A stretch of DNA of 64,000 nt, from assembly GCF_036324505.1 (NCBI RefSeq), contig NC_086350.1, forward strand, positions 26,704,257 through 26,768,256, in the 5' to 3' direction. The DNA is from Eleginops maclovinus. Its lineage: Eukaryota; Chordata; Actinopteri; Perciformes; Eleginopidae. Below the pieces are notes generated by a model, which saw only the letters and a program-made list of their open reading frames with translations, searched no databases and was not told the DNA's origin. Positions 1 through 23,263 of the stretch are shown here, in pieces. Made by a program: the position numbers and the translations under genes. Position 1 is the first letter of the stretch, and each line of letters starts with the position of its first letter.

Positions 1-349
1 GACATTATTGTCTTTGAACAATTTGCACATATTGTACTTGCACTTCCTCATGCTATACACATTTTAAGACAAAAAAAAGGAATTTGAACAATTTGTAATG
101 TGTATGTTACTCTAGGTCTGCAGTAGAATTGTAATTGTTATAAAGTGCTTTCATTTCTTTCTATTCTGTATGTATTATATTGTGTATTCTTCAGATACTC
201 TATTGATAAACAGTACGTCTCTTCTTCTGTGGATATGTGTATAATTATATTTGCTGTTTATTTTGTTTTTATTCTATTTTTTAAATAATTTTAACTCATG
301 CGTAATGACTTGCTGAGACAAAACCATTTCCTAATTTGGGATGAATAAG

Positions 350-380
<31 letters not shown>

Positions 381-504
381 CTACAGTTATTGTGTAGCAG
401 CATGCATTGTTCATCAGGAGATTCATTTCCAAGACTTCCAAAGTCCCAGACCTTCATGTTCTGACCCTGTCTGAGGATCTCACAGAGGAGTGACGTGTTT
501 CTAC
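1..504. other. Intronic DNA of FANCA with a TATC microsatellite
   Basis: This stretch follows the splice donor of the tenth FANCA coding exon (minus strand), so it is intron. A (TATC)n tract of about seven units lies at 351-381. I tried to read an eleventh exon at about 375-470, but no acceptor there continues the FANCA frame, so the next exon is probably left of the window. Confidence 0.6.
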
Positions 505-12743
<12,239 letters not shown>

Positions 12744-13789
12744 TTTACCTACACAGATTTTTTTATAAACGCTTCGAGACCAAATCGACTTTAAAGTCTC
12801 TTGAAAGCATATGTTAACAGTTTCTTAGAGGACTATTCCCGGGTAAACGTCTTCATGCTGCTGCAGTACTGTTTTGATTCACCTTCTCATGTTTCTCATC
12901 GCGCTCTTCTCTCCCATTGGTCCGAGCTACAGCCAATCATGATAGACCATTTGGCTGTGGTGCGAACAAAAAATAACACGGAGTTTTATCCCTGTCAAAC
13001 CTTTTTGCTTGTAGAAATTTGTTTTAAAAATTTCAGTTCAGACGGTCAGTGTCATATTCTGGATTAAATAAAGGCACATCTGGAACAAATTTACCTCACA
13101 AAATGTGTCAGGGAAGAGATTACATTTTAAAAATGTATATGTTTGTCCAAGTATGTCAAACTGAACTAATATTGCACAATAAGATATTGTTTATTTCCTT
13201 TGTTTTATTTAAACTTAGAAGTAAATAGTTCATAATTTAATTTGTGTGTCCCTTAAAGAGTTTGGGATATGCCATTAATTGTGTTGAAAGGAAATGATTT
13301 CAAAGTGGGGCACTCCTCATGGCTTTGGTAATTAAAGTGGGCTCGATGTACATTTGCTGAACACATACTGTATCTCTGAATTGTTTTTCATCTCTTTCTG
13401 TCTGTTCATTTCCAGGATGTTATTTTTTCTTCAATGTAAATGTTAACAGAGTGTTGCCGTAAAATAGCATTTAATGTTTGCTCAGCTGATATGTGTATTT
13501 AAATAAATTTGACTAGTGGCATTTTAATGTGGTTTGTAACAGGATGTAAGTCCTCTTCAATTGTTAAATATAAAATAATGTGTCATATTTTATAAGATGA
13601 TGAAACAGATTGTATGTGAAATATTAATCTGTTTTACATAACCAGGCTTGGGGAGTGACATGTAATGGGATTGCGTAATAAGGGTACAAAAAAAGGATAC
13701 TCTATTCCCTTACAGTAACATTTAAATTTTAAAAAGATCATCTAGTGTTTGTTGTAAAGGATCAGATGTTCTCTTTCCTCTGTCAGCTG

Positions 13790-13898
13790 TTCTGTTCTGT
13801 AGGCTAATACTTTAAGAGTGAATCTATACGCCTACTGCCTGAATCTGCTTCATGGTTTCTCTTTCTTTGGTTCATTTGTTCTGTTTTTAATTCAGCAG
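13790..13898. repeat. Dispersed repeat, copy 1 (matches 63892-64000)
   Basis: About 109 bp beginning TTCTGTTCTGTAGGCTAATA are the same as the last 109 bp of the window except for a TT/GT difference near the end. Family not recognised. The second copy runs off the window, so the full length is unknown. Confidence 0.8.
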
Positions 13899-16800
13899 GT
13901 GAACCTATATGTTCATAAAATAGTGTGTGTGAGCTCAACTGTGTGTGTTAAACTAAAACAGAGCATTTTCTGTCAGCTCAGATTTTATTCCTGCTTTTTT
14001 AAACTGTAGTATGTGCTCATGTGTTTCAGTGTTGGTGTTTGGATGCTGCCTGAATATAATTAATGAAAGGCAGCTTTTCCTATAAATAAAAGCAATTTGA
14101 TCCTAAATATCCTGGTCTCTTCTTTTCTAAAGCCACACTGTTCTGTTCTGCTTTCTTACATAAAACACTTAAAGAGGCCCTATTATGGTTTCTGGGGTTT
14201 CTCTTTCCTGTAGTGTGTTATAAAGGTTTTGGTGTGTGTAAATGGTCTGCAAAGTCTAAAATCCCTGTGTTCCCTCCAGGGGAATAGTAATTGTATTGGA
14301 ATACATTCTAAAAGTAACCCTCCCAACCCTGGCTACAGATTAGTGCACAGTGTAAACAGCACGTACAGTAAGAGGCGTGTCAGGGCAGGTTTGGCTGTAG
14401 TGTGGGCTTCCCCCTCTTCATAACAGAGCTGACCTGCTTTTGAAGGCCTGGAGGGTTAGTGTAATTATACTCTGGGAGAATTTGTTGCTCAAATTCAAAG
14501 TCGGGAGGTTCAAGAATAAGAAATTGTTGAGGATTAACCTTTTACTTAGAACAAATGTGATTATGACTCAGTTCAGATTTTCCATAGTGAGCGCCACGTA
14601 TACAAAACTCAGTGTGACCATGAGTGTGCCAAAGCATGCTCCAACTTGCCCTTGGTGTGTTGGAGTGAAGATCACTCCTCATCGTCAGCCAGATTCCTCC
14701 CTGTTTTCTGGAGTTTCCAGCTCTATTGCGCGGACAGCAGGAAAACTGTCTCACGGGAGCTGGTGAAAGGAATTCATGAAAACTTAATGCAATGTGTCCT
14801 CATGAATTTTTAACAGGTTTCTCTTCCTATTGTGCCACTGATGTGCGGCTAGTGATATAAACAGGAGTGCTGATGTACGGGCTGAGTGCAAAGGCAGAGT
14901 CTCATCACCTGTCAGCAGCACTGAGAACAACATGCAGTGACACCTTAGGACACACACGCACAACCTGTGAACTATTTATTATAAAATGGGCCTGAACAGC
15001 CTGTACAAAAACACAGAAATGGAGTATCATCAATCATGTAAAGATTGTACTACAAATCCAGTGCAATATGTTTGAGAATGTGTAACAAAAATGTTTAGAC
15101 AGTATATTATTAACTTTTTTAATCTTCTATCTTCATTTTTTGAAGAACATCAGTTAAAGATGGACAATCATAATTTTAGATACCTCAGTTTATACACAAC
15201 AGCCCTTCAATTTGAATTCTAGTATTTTAATTATTGTGTGTATTTATATTTCGTCTAAATATTTTTCTTAATTTTTTTATTTGGTTTAATAGTTTAAAGA
15301 AAACTTTTTATAATAGTACTGTTTTTGCACCTTTTCTACAACTTATTCCTCTAACAATTACACCAAAGCAAATCCCTCATATGTGTAAATCTACTTGGAA
15401 ATAAACCTGATTCTATTAAAAAGAATGAAATCATTTTTGTAAATAAGAAAAAAGAGTAGCAATCATTTCCCATGTAATGCTGGCATCTATTATTATCTAT
15501 TAAGCTTCTCCTGATTGCATAATGTATTTAGTTACAGTTACACCCATGTAGGTCAGATCTATTATCCATGCCTCTTGTGACAAAAAACCATAGAAATGCT
15601 CCCAAAGCTTTCAGGTACGAGGAAGAGTTTCTGACCCAGAGAGATGTATCTCTTCTTACATTCATCACTCCCTTGTGACAGCACACAGAAAGGGGAGTGC
15701 CCCCCCACCCCCTCTGTTAGGTGGCCACAGGAGTTGAGACACACAATTCCTGAGAATTTTAATCCCAGAACGCTCCGCTCAGCTGGGAGGCTTTACATCT
15801 GTGCTACATTCCTCAGAGCTCGGTCAGATCTGCCGGGCAAAACAGCAGGACTGAACCCTCTTGTTTTCCATTACTGCCTCCAAGAGCGTGTAAATGAAAC
15901 CCAATAAAAGTCTGACGGGTAAACAGGAAGTGTAGCATCTACTTTAAAAAAACTTCCCCCTTCATTCACCGGAGCTGGAGACGTGTCTGACAGAAAGGGG
16001 AAGCTGGTGTGTAAAATGAGCACTGAGTTTTGAACCTGCTGCCAACAGTTCACCTCAACAAGAGATATATAGACTGGGCTGTGTGCTCTGGTGCAATATG
16101 TTACTGAAGTGAAGACATGCAGCACTGTTATTCTGCTCATAATGCGCCTCTTATTTATTTATTTGATCTTTGTCTGGATCCCTGTCTTCATGCAAACCAC
16201 TTTAAAAACATTCCTCACTACAAGTATTTAGCACAAACCTGCTCAGCATTTTAGATTTATGACGTTTTGGATTTGAATGTCATGCCAACAGAAAATGTTA
16301 TCAGTACTCTCAATAACCTCCTCTAACCCCTAAACTGATAGCACTAACTGCTGAAGTCTCTGAAACACTGCTGGCACAGTGTTCGGTAATGTGAAGTAAC
16401 AGGAACACTTTGTCTGAAACTACACTTTACTGTTAATTTGTTCCACTTTATTTTACTGTTAATACTTAAGCAGCATTCATTCAATCCTGTTAACCTTCAT
16501 TGCGAACATTGTCAGAGCTATACTTAATCAAAATGGAATATTACACCCCTGGATAATGTTTACTGAGGATTATGCAATGGTTGTAAAAGATCAACAGTTC
16601 CCCTTTTTAAGTAGAACATACTCAATGAATGTAGTTACTTTCCATCAGGTATTGATGGCAGCCGTTAATCAAAAACCTAAATTCATTTTTTTTATGTACT
16701 AAACTTTTAAAAGTAGTCCAGACAGTGTAGCATGTTTGTTTTGATGACTATGTGACCTTTGGCTTACCCTTACCCTAGCACAGTGTACTGTCAAATTTAA

Positions 16801-17094
16801 CAATCTTTTGATTCCACTCATTTGGTTTCTGCTGATGTCTGCTGGTTTTACCTGGAGTGAAATTGTGACATTGAAATACTTTATTTATGAACATGTATCA
16901 ATGTATTTGAAAGGAATCTGATAGGCCAAAATGATCCACTTTGGAACTGCATAACATACTATCAGGCTGCTGTTAAAGTGTGCAAACGCTGAACACACTC
17001 TTTACATAACAACACTGTCTCTGAGCACGGACCTGTTGGATGTGTTTCTTGGAACACCATACTCATGACAAACTGAAGCCTGCTTTAACAATAT

Positions 17095-17100
17095 TTTATT
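17095..17100 (-). terminator. Candidate polyadenylation signal of SLC10A3
   Basis: AATAAA on the minus strand, about 550 bp past the SLC10A3 stop codon. It is the first canonical hexamer I noticed downstream and would give a 3' UTR of ordinary length. Confidence 0.45.
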
Positions 17101-17650
17101 TACTTTTTCTCCGTTTCTCCTCACTTATATTCAAGTACATGGATTCGCAGATCCAGGAGACACAATCAGTAGCAAATACTTTCATACCATCATCATGTTC
17201 CTGTTTGATTAACAAACGATTCCCGGTAACCCCCCTGAATTCCTCCCCCAGGCTAAGACACATGGACCTCATGTAAACATGATGCAAATCAATCTTTGCT
17301 TTTTGATTACAAAAAGTAATCTGGTAGAAAAATATCTTTTCTTTTATAGGTATGTCTCTTCTTATGAATATTTACATTAAGTACCTCACAGTATAATCTG
17401 ATTTTAAAAAGTACATACTGTAAAATAAACACAAAAAAGGTCTCAGAGGGGTAAAAGGCCTTTGGTTTTCATGAAAAATACGAAAACAATGACAAAACAC
17501 AAAAAGTCCATTCACTGTCCTGTGTACCACAACAGTGACGACTAACCGGTGATTGTTGTGCGTCTTGTAGCCAGCACTGTGGTACACCAAATATCCACAG
17601 GTTTCAAAGAGTTCAAAAAAGTTCAGAACAAAAAAAAACGGTGGCTACAA

Positions 17651-19063
17651 TCAGGCGTCACTCCTGGGGACGGCAGGCCCACACAATCTCCGCTGGAAAA
17701 AGTAGCCCAGAACTATGAGCAGCATCTCCGAGGTGCTGCTGAGGGCCACGATGAAGGGCGCCTGGGACGCGAAGTCAGCCTCCATCCGGCGGAAGGACAG
17801 CTGCATGACGGCAAGGGCCAGCAAGCTGTTCTGCACACCCACCTCAATGCTCACCGTCTTCCTCTGCGGGGGAGCCAGGCCCGCAAGCTTGGCCAGGATG
17901 GCCCCGACCACCAACCCCAGCAAAGGCACTGTCACCCCAACTAACACAATCTGGGGCCGCACATTGGCCAGGATGGACGCGCCCATTTGGTAGGCCATGA
18001 AGATGCCACCGACGATGAGCACGAAGCTAAAGGGTCGTATGAGTGCCAACAGGACGCGGGTGAGGGCAGGCAGGCGCAGCTTGACCAGCATGCCCAGCGA
18101 GATGGGGATGGCGATGAAGAGGAGAGTGCCCAGGATCTTCACAAAGGGCACGTGCAGGGCGGCGTGCACCCCCAGCAGCCGACCATACAGAGCTGAGGAC
18201 AGAGGCATGGCTGCTGCTGCCACCACCGTGGAGACCAGGGTCATGGAGATGGCCAGGGTGACGTCTCCCCCGAGCAGCAGGCTATACAGATAACCCCCCC
18301 CACCTCCTGGGGCGGAGCAGGTGATGACCAGGCCCAGGGACAGCGCTTTGGGTAGGTTGGCCAGTCGGGATATAGAATAGGCATACAGTGGCATCACCAG
18401 GAACTGTCCGACCACCCCCAGGAGCAGAGGCACCGGGCTCTTCAGCAGCCCCCGCAGAACCTCCACCTCCACCTTGCACCCGAATGCACACTTGTTGACA
18501 AAGATGAGGGGCAGCAGGGCAAACAGCACTGGGTTCTCAGAGAAATGGGACAGGCCACCTGACTGGATGAGCCGGGTGGCCGGGTCATCATTCCCAGGCG
18601 CCACTCTGATGGAGTAATCCGTCCTCTCCTCGATCAGAACCGGCACCGAATCCTGGTTCTGGTCCAGCAGCTGGATCTGCAGCTGAGCCCTTCCTGGAAA
18701 CCCGGAGCGGATGCTGATAATGTAGCTCTTGGCTGTTCCTGTGTGGCCGCTATCCGTCACATTCAGTATGGAGAGAACCTCTGGGTCCAAGGAACGTACC
18801 GTCACCGTCTGCTTCCAGCTCTGGCGGCCCTTCCTGCTCGCGGCCCCGCTCCGGTACTGGCTACAGATTACAATCACGCCGTTGGTGTTTTCAGGAAACT
18901 CGAATTCCTGCGACGAGCCGTCCCCGATGCTGATAAACCTGCTGCTGCCGTCTGCAGTGAGTTGGGTGTCGTTACTGTCGACAGTCAGGTTTCCGGTGGC
19001 ACACGCCCGGTCTGCTCCGCCGGCAATAAGGAAGAGACAACAGAATGTAAATAGCGTCCTCAT
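17651..19063 (-). CDS. slc10a3: SLC10A3 (P3 protein), orphan bile-acid/sodium symporter family
   Basis: A single-exon reading frame of 470 residues, close to the 477 of human P3 protein. The ATG at 19063 opens a typical signal peptide (MRTLFTFCCLFLIAGG); the frame continues upstream only from non-ATG codons. A luminal/extracellular region follows at about 25-165, with SIGDGSSQEFEFPE and LIEERTDYSIRV as in human P3. An SBF-type membrane domain of eight to nine segments covers about 175-455. It contains FVNKCAFGCKVE, ITCSAPGGGGGYLYSLLLGG and SIEVGVQNSLLAL; the EVGVQN segment matches the sodium-site motif of ASBT-type transporters. The substrate is unknown. A single-exon coding region is normal for this gene, so it is not taken as a retrocopy. 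Its neighbours here differ from human Xq28. Confidence 0.95.
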   Translation of the reverse strand: MRTLFTFCCLFLIAGGADRACATGNLTVDSNDTQLTADGSSRFISIGDGSSQEFEFPENTNGVIVICSQYRSGAASRKGRQSWKQTVTVRSLDPEVLSILNVTDSGHTGTAKSYIISIRSGFPGRAQLQIQLLDQNQDSVPVLIEERTDYSIRVAPGNDDPATRLIQSGGLSHFSENPVLFALLPLIFVNKCAFGCKVEVEVLRGLLKSPVPLLLGVVGQFLVMPLYAYSISRLANLPKALSLGLVITCSAPGGGGGYLYSLLLGGDVTLAISMTLVSTVVAAAAMPLSSALYGRLLGVHAALHVPFVKILGTLLFIAIPISLGMLVKLRLPALTRVLLALIRPFSFVLIVGGIFMAYQMGASILANVRPQIVLVGVTVPLLGLVVGAILAKLAGLAPPQRKTVSIEVGVQNSLLALAVMQLSFRRMEADFASQAPFIVALSSTSEMLLIVLGYFFQRRLCGPAVPRSDA

Positions 19064-19540
19064 CTTACTGACGGACAGGGGGCGGAGGGGCGCCGCAGAG
19101 ACACGCTTTTCCCCTGCGAGCGGCCTCCCCAGACGGTTACACCGCCGCCCTGTTACACCGGGACAGTACACTTCTCATTCTAGTCTCCGGGACAAAACAA
19201 ACGCGTCGGCAGCCAGCTCCACATCTCTTCTGGTTCCCATTTTCTCGCTGCCTTTATACCGGAACCTAAACATCACCCCGCCCTGTCCTGTTCGAGCCCA
19301 GCTCCACAGCAGCAGCCCCCGGCATACAGGAAACACACACTAACGCACTCCCACAGGTCTCTCACGGCTCCTCTTTGTCTACTCGGTGTGAATATGTCTG
19401 TGTGGATAAAGCACAGCCTCAGAGCCTCTCCTCTCGGTCTGTTTGTCTCCCCGGTGGATGAACGCTGAGAGCATCGTAGCTCCGCTGCTCGCTGCTCGGA
19501 TTTATTAAAAGCTAGCGAGTAAAATTGGAACTTCCGGTCA
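19064..19540 (-). promoter_or_regulatory. CpG-rich 5' UTR and promoter of SLC10A3
   Basis: CpG and GC content rise sharply through the 5' half of SLC10A3 and continue to about 19540, then fall to AT-rich sequence. This is the pattern of a CpG-island promoter. No TATA box was found near the likely start. The transcription start was not fixed. Confidence 0.5.
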
Positions 19541-20149
19541 CGACATGCCAAATTAAACCGCATTATCTCAGAGTCAACATGGGTGGAAAATAAAAACAAA
19601 AGAACAGAATTTGGAATTAGTAATTCGATTATTATAGCAAAGTATTTCAGCCATAAATGTCGCTTCCTCAACATTTCTTTAATATGTATTGGTTTCATAA
19701 TGTCAAAAAATAACAGTAAATGTCGCAAAAGTAAAAAAGAGCAACCATTTTACCAATTTCTACAGCTTCATTCCTGATTGACCAAATGTGTTTTGTTTTT
19801 CTATTTGTATTTATTTATGTTGTTTGTTCATAATGCCCTCAGTCTGAATGCATTTAATGAACACTGATGTGATGTGGCTTTTTCTGAAGTCTTAATAAAA
19901 AAAACTAAAAAACATTGGTGGAATATAAAGCTGGACAAAGGAGCATGTCAGATACTTTGGCAATTTAATTAATTGCAAATGTTTATATCCACAACAAATG
20001 ACGAGTTATTACAGCCTAGGAATATAGGTCAGATAGTTTCACTGGAGAATATGTACATTTGGAGGCAACAAACACAGCAGTAGGGTCATATACTCCAAAA
20101 CTGACAGGTACACAGAGCACAGCACACACCACAAGCCAGTACATTTTTC

Positions 20150-20330
20150 ACTCCAGGCCCCTGTACCCGGTTAATCCAGCCTTGGATATACCATCCAGTT
20201 AAATGTAAACAATAGGAAACTGTTTCTTATAATTCCAGCAGTTTGTATGACAGTTTTATTAAGAGAAACGAGCAGAAATAGAGAAAGTTTATCATCAACT
20301 AATATGATGAGGGCCTTAAGGATGGTCCTG
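20150..20330. repeat. Local repeat pair, copy A
   Basis: It shares phrases with 21555-21855 in the same order and orientation: CCAGGCCCCT, GGGTTAATCCA/GGTTAATCCAG, CTTGGATATAC, CAGTTTG-ATGACA, TTTTATTAAGA and GTTTATCATCAACTAA. Probably two insertions of one AT-rich family or an old duplication. Not coding. Confidence 0.65.
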
Positions 20331-21219
20331 CTTTATCAATTTAATTCAATACAACTTTATTTATGTCTGCTTGGACAAAGTAGCACATCAAAACTGTCAA
20401 ATTACAGAGAGGGGTAAGGGAACTGATCTAGTATGGTTGCGATTTATATATAAGATTAACTAAAGTTTAATAAAAGTAAGGGAGCAGGGGAGAATAACAA
20501 TCTATTCATTTTGTTCCTCCCATGGTTTAAGCATTTGCTGATTTTCTTACACTTTTGATATTCAATTGTTTTGATATTCAATTGTTTTGATATTCAATAT
20601 GGCCTGTTTATGTTATTTGATGTAAAAAAAAAAAAAACGTTTTGTACGGCAAAACATAGTGTAATGGAAATTATGATTATCAGATAATTGAATGCTATGT
20701 TTTACCTATAACATATAAATAATTGCATCTGTAAGCCTTAGATGTCAAGACAATGTAGATTAATGTAGTTGTATTCTTATCACTCAAGTCGACTACAGGT
20801 GTGTGACCACACAGTGGGTGAGCAATATCTGATCATGGGTCTATTGTACTTTGATGGGGTCATGGTCAGACTAAGCATGCATTCATTGTAACTGTATAAA
20901 ATAAGAATTTCCACCACAATAGTCAATGACAAAAAGTAATATTTACAGCATATATATTTATTTAAACTATGTATTTATTTTCCTCTCAATTTCCCACACT
21001 TGGATCATTGACGTTTTCTTTACTTCTTAATAACAAAAGGTTTATTTTTAAGGAAAAGAGGCACCACTTCCTGTCTCACTAAGAGTTATTGCGACTACCT
21101 TGACGTAACCGTCCGGTAATCCAATCGGAGCGGCCCAAAGCCTCAGCTCTCCCCGTCCCTCAACCAATAAGCAGGGGCGGGCACATGGGAGAGGGAAGAC
21201 CGTGATTTGATCCATTGTT

Positions 21220-21243
21220 GGGGGGGGGGGGGGGGGGGGGGGG
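21220..21243 (+). repeat. Poly-G tract of 24 bases
   Basis: An uninterrupted G24 run lies just downstream of a GC-richer patch (21100-21200) containing ATTGG/CCAAT-like motifs. It could form G-quadruplex DNA. Such runs are also prone to assembly length errors. Confidence 0.9.
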
Positions 21244-21554
21244 ATAGCCAGGGATTACCCATCTATGATAACTCATCACACACAGACACACGGGGAGGGG
21301 GGTTATATAAAACAACTGATGCTGTATCTTTGTTACATAAAGTAAATCGTAGAGACAGTAGTGAAGTGAAACTGCCTCTGCTCCTCTCAGTCTCACATTG
21401 CATCGTCTTTCTAATTGTTTTTTATAATGGTATATGGTAATTGTATTGCTCCTCTCTATTGCCCTCTTAATCAAGACCTAAGTTTCTGTTGCCGGACCCT
21501 GGTAAGTATCAAATGGTGTATTGTAACTTAATGGGCCTAAAAAAACAAAACATG

Positions 21555-21855
21555 TTTACGTCCAGGCCCCTATAACGGGTTAATCCATCCTTGGATATAC
21601 AAGTTTCAGTAGAATGTAAATAATGGGAAACACTTTCTTATATATTCGGCAGTTTGAATGACAATTTTATTAAGAAAAATCGGCATAAACAAAGCATTTA
21701 GGCCTACGTTATTTTCACATTGTATAAATGAGAGACCCTGGACATCCAGGGTATACAAAAGGTCTCTAATGTAAACAATATGAGAAAAAAAGTAAAGTAT
21801 TGTGTATAAACTCTGTTCCAGTTTATCATCAACTAACATGATGAGGGCCATTGGT
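21555..21855. repeat. Local repeat pair, copy B
   Basis: Second copy of the segment at 20150-20330, with an extra block of about 100 bp (21690-21810) before the shared GTTTATCATCAACTAACATG. Orientation is the same as copy A. No reading frame of note. Confidence 0.65.
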
Positions 21856-22154
21856 TTGTGCTTTATTAATTAAATTAATGACTAAATAATCTTGGTCTGC
21901 AAAGGACAAAACACCACATAGCAGATCTGGGGCTAGGTTTTATTCTTATTTACATTTTCACATTAGTATACTACTTAAGTGAAAGATCTGAATACCTGTT
22001 CCCCCTCTGGTAGTATGTTGTGAAACTGATCCATTATGCTTGTGTGGGAAATCAACAGCCACTCAGTTTCCAGTTACAGACAGGCTGCCAATAAGCTATA
22101 GAGCTCCTGCGGTCACGTGACTTTTGGTTGGGAGCCACCATTTTGGCAGTCAAC

Positions 22155-22502
22155 ATGACCACCGGTGCCAGTGTTTTCTTACCGAGCGAGTATACTTCTC
22201 ATTTTAATTCAAGTGAAATTCGGCTTTATAGTACAAAATTAGAGAGATTAAATATAAGCGACCCATATAATTCACCCGGTGTGCTTTTCAAGAGCATAAC
22301 CTCCTGCTCTGAAGACGATGTACCCGACTTGCGCTACGCAGACATCCACAGCTATCTTGTAAGCTTTCCATCAGTGTACTCAGGAGACTCCCTCAGAGCG
22401 TACAAAAGCTTGGAGGCTTACAAATGGTGTCAGTCCGGCTTCGTAAACAACATTCAACTGTGGAGTCTTACATCCAAAAACTTCGGCATCATCACTGCAA
22501 GG
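22155..22502 (+). pseudogene. First exon of a YqaJ/SWIM-family transposon protein
   Basis: A 116-codon open exon starts at the ATG at 22155 (MTTGASVFLPSEYTSHF) and ends at a consensus donor, AGG then GTAAGT. The text DIHSYLVSFPSVYSGDSLRA and EAYKWCQSGFVNNIQLW is typical of the N-terminal part of fish proteins that carry a SWIM zinc finger and a YqaJ-type exonuclease. Those domains would be in later exons, which are absent: the next 430 bp hold nothing before the opposing THAP exon. The exon itself has no stop codon, so it decayed little or is recent. Without its downstream exons it is a fragment. Confidence 0.6.
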
Positions 22503-22933
22503 GTAAGTATTAAATTATTCCAGTTTGATAGGCAGTGTCACGTTAGCAGATATCTTTGCCTGCTCTACTTTGTGCAGTTTAGCCTTCTGCCTTCTGTTAA
22601 AAACCTCCAGTCTCGTTTTATGTCTCCTCTTCTCTGGAGATGGAAGGTAATCGAAAATTGAGGGGATAAAATCCGGACTCAACGGATTATCACTCTTTCT
22701 TCCTACAAAATAAGAAGGAATATTTCAACACGGGTTTGTTTACCACTAGCTTGCTACAAGCTAACTTGCTAACTGGCTAGGCTGCGCCAGAGCCACACTT
22801 GTTGAGTTAAAAAGGGACATCACAGTGTCCGTTAGCTATAATAACTGGGTGCTACTTCTTAAATTAAACTAATTAAATTTAATTAAACTGACCAGAAACT
22901 TTTTGTAGCATTGTACTGTATTCCTTCACCCAC

Positions 22934-23139
22934 CTGATATGAAGTGATCACTGCATAAGCGAAAGCCAACGGCCGGGGGGGTCCCATCTTTCAGTCTTTT
23001 TCTGAAGGCTCCTGGCTCTTTTAATCGCTCCAATCCACTTCTCCCTCCTCTCCGCGTCTTTAGGAATGCGATAATACGATACACCTTTCTTTTTCCCACG
23101 CCTATTTGTGCAACCTGGTGCACAGCAGTTATCCACCAT
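22934..23139 (-). pseudogene. THAP-domain first exon, frameshifted
   Basis: From the ATG at 23139 the minus strand encodes MVDNCCAPGCTNRRGKKKG, the start of a C2CH THAP zinc finger, then IPKDAERREKWI. After a run of seven C (22975-22981 as G on the plus strand) the frame changes. The rest of the domain, with RLCSDHF supplying the second Cys and the His, lies in another frame. The exon ends at a donor, TCAG then GTGGGT, at 22933. A one-base length change in the homopolymer explains the shift and could be real or a sequencing error. THAP fingers are DNA-binding domains of several transposases. Confidence 0.65.
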
Positions 23140-23263
23140 CCTTGACAGTCTGCCAGTGCCTGTCAATTTACTGCCGCGATGACTGCCAAAATGGCTGCCC
23201 CTGTCGTATCTCGTCACGTGACCAGCATATATGACATCATCTGCAGGAGCTCTATTGCTTATT

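Larger units (their letters stand above)
12744..17650. other. Gene-poor interval between FANCA and SLC10A3
   Basis: No gene was recognised. 12744-12800 would hold the FANCA 5' UTR and promoter; no TATA box is obvious. 13790-13898 is a dispersed repeat nearly identical to the right edge of the window. 14165-14430 resembles a common fish interspersed repeat starting AAGAGGCCCTATTATGG. The right end (about 17095-17650) is probably SLC10A3 3' UTR. Confidence 0.5.
22090..23263. mobile_element. ISL2EU-like DNA transposon remnant with inverted ends (THAP plus YqaJ-family exons)
   Basis: The two ends are inverted repeats: left AATAAGCTATAGAGCTCCTG (22090) against the complement of the right end, AATAAGCAATAGAGCTCCTG (23263). 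Further in, both arms keep GGTCACGTGAC and GCCA(C)CATTTTGGCAGTCA. A dinucleotide AT flanks AGAGCTCC on each side and could be the target duplication; alternatively the outer AATAAGC belongs to the TIR. The left arm carries a first exon of a YqaJ/SWIM-type protein, the right arm a THAP first exon, converging on each other. ISL2EU transposons are described as encoding a THAP-type transposase and a YqaJ exonuclease, so this looks like a deleted copy keeping only both 5' ends. The family name is from memory. Confidence 0.65.

Noticed and set aside
375..470. Eleventh FANCA exon
   Set aside because: A frame with MKVWDFGSLG looked tempting, but none of the acceptors gives the phase required by the preceding exon (ends with one base of a codon), and the other frames hit stops.
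18729..19343. Plus-strand open frames opposite SLC10A3
   Set aside because: They arise from the GC-rich antisense of a clearly conserved gene and show no domain of their own.
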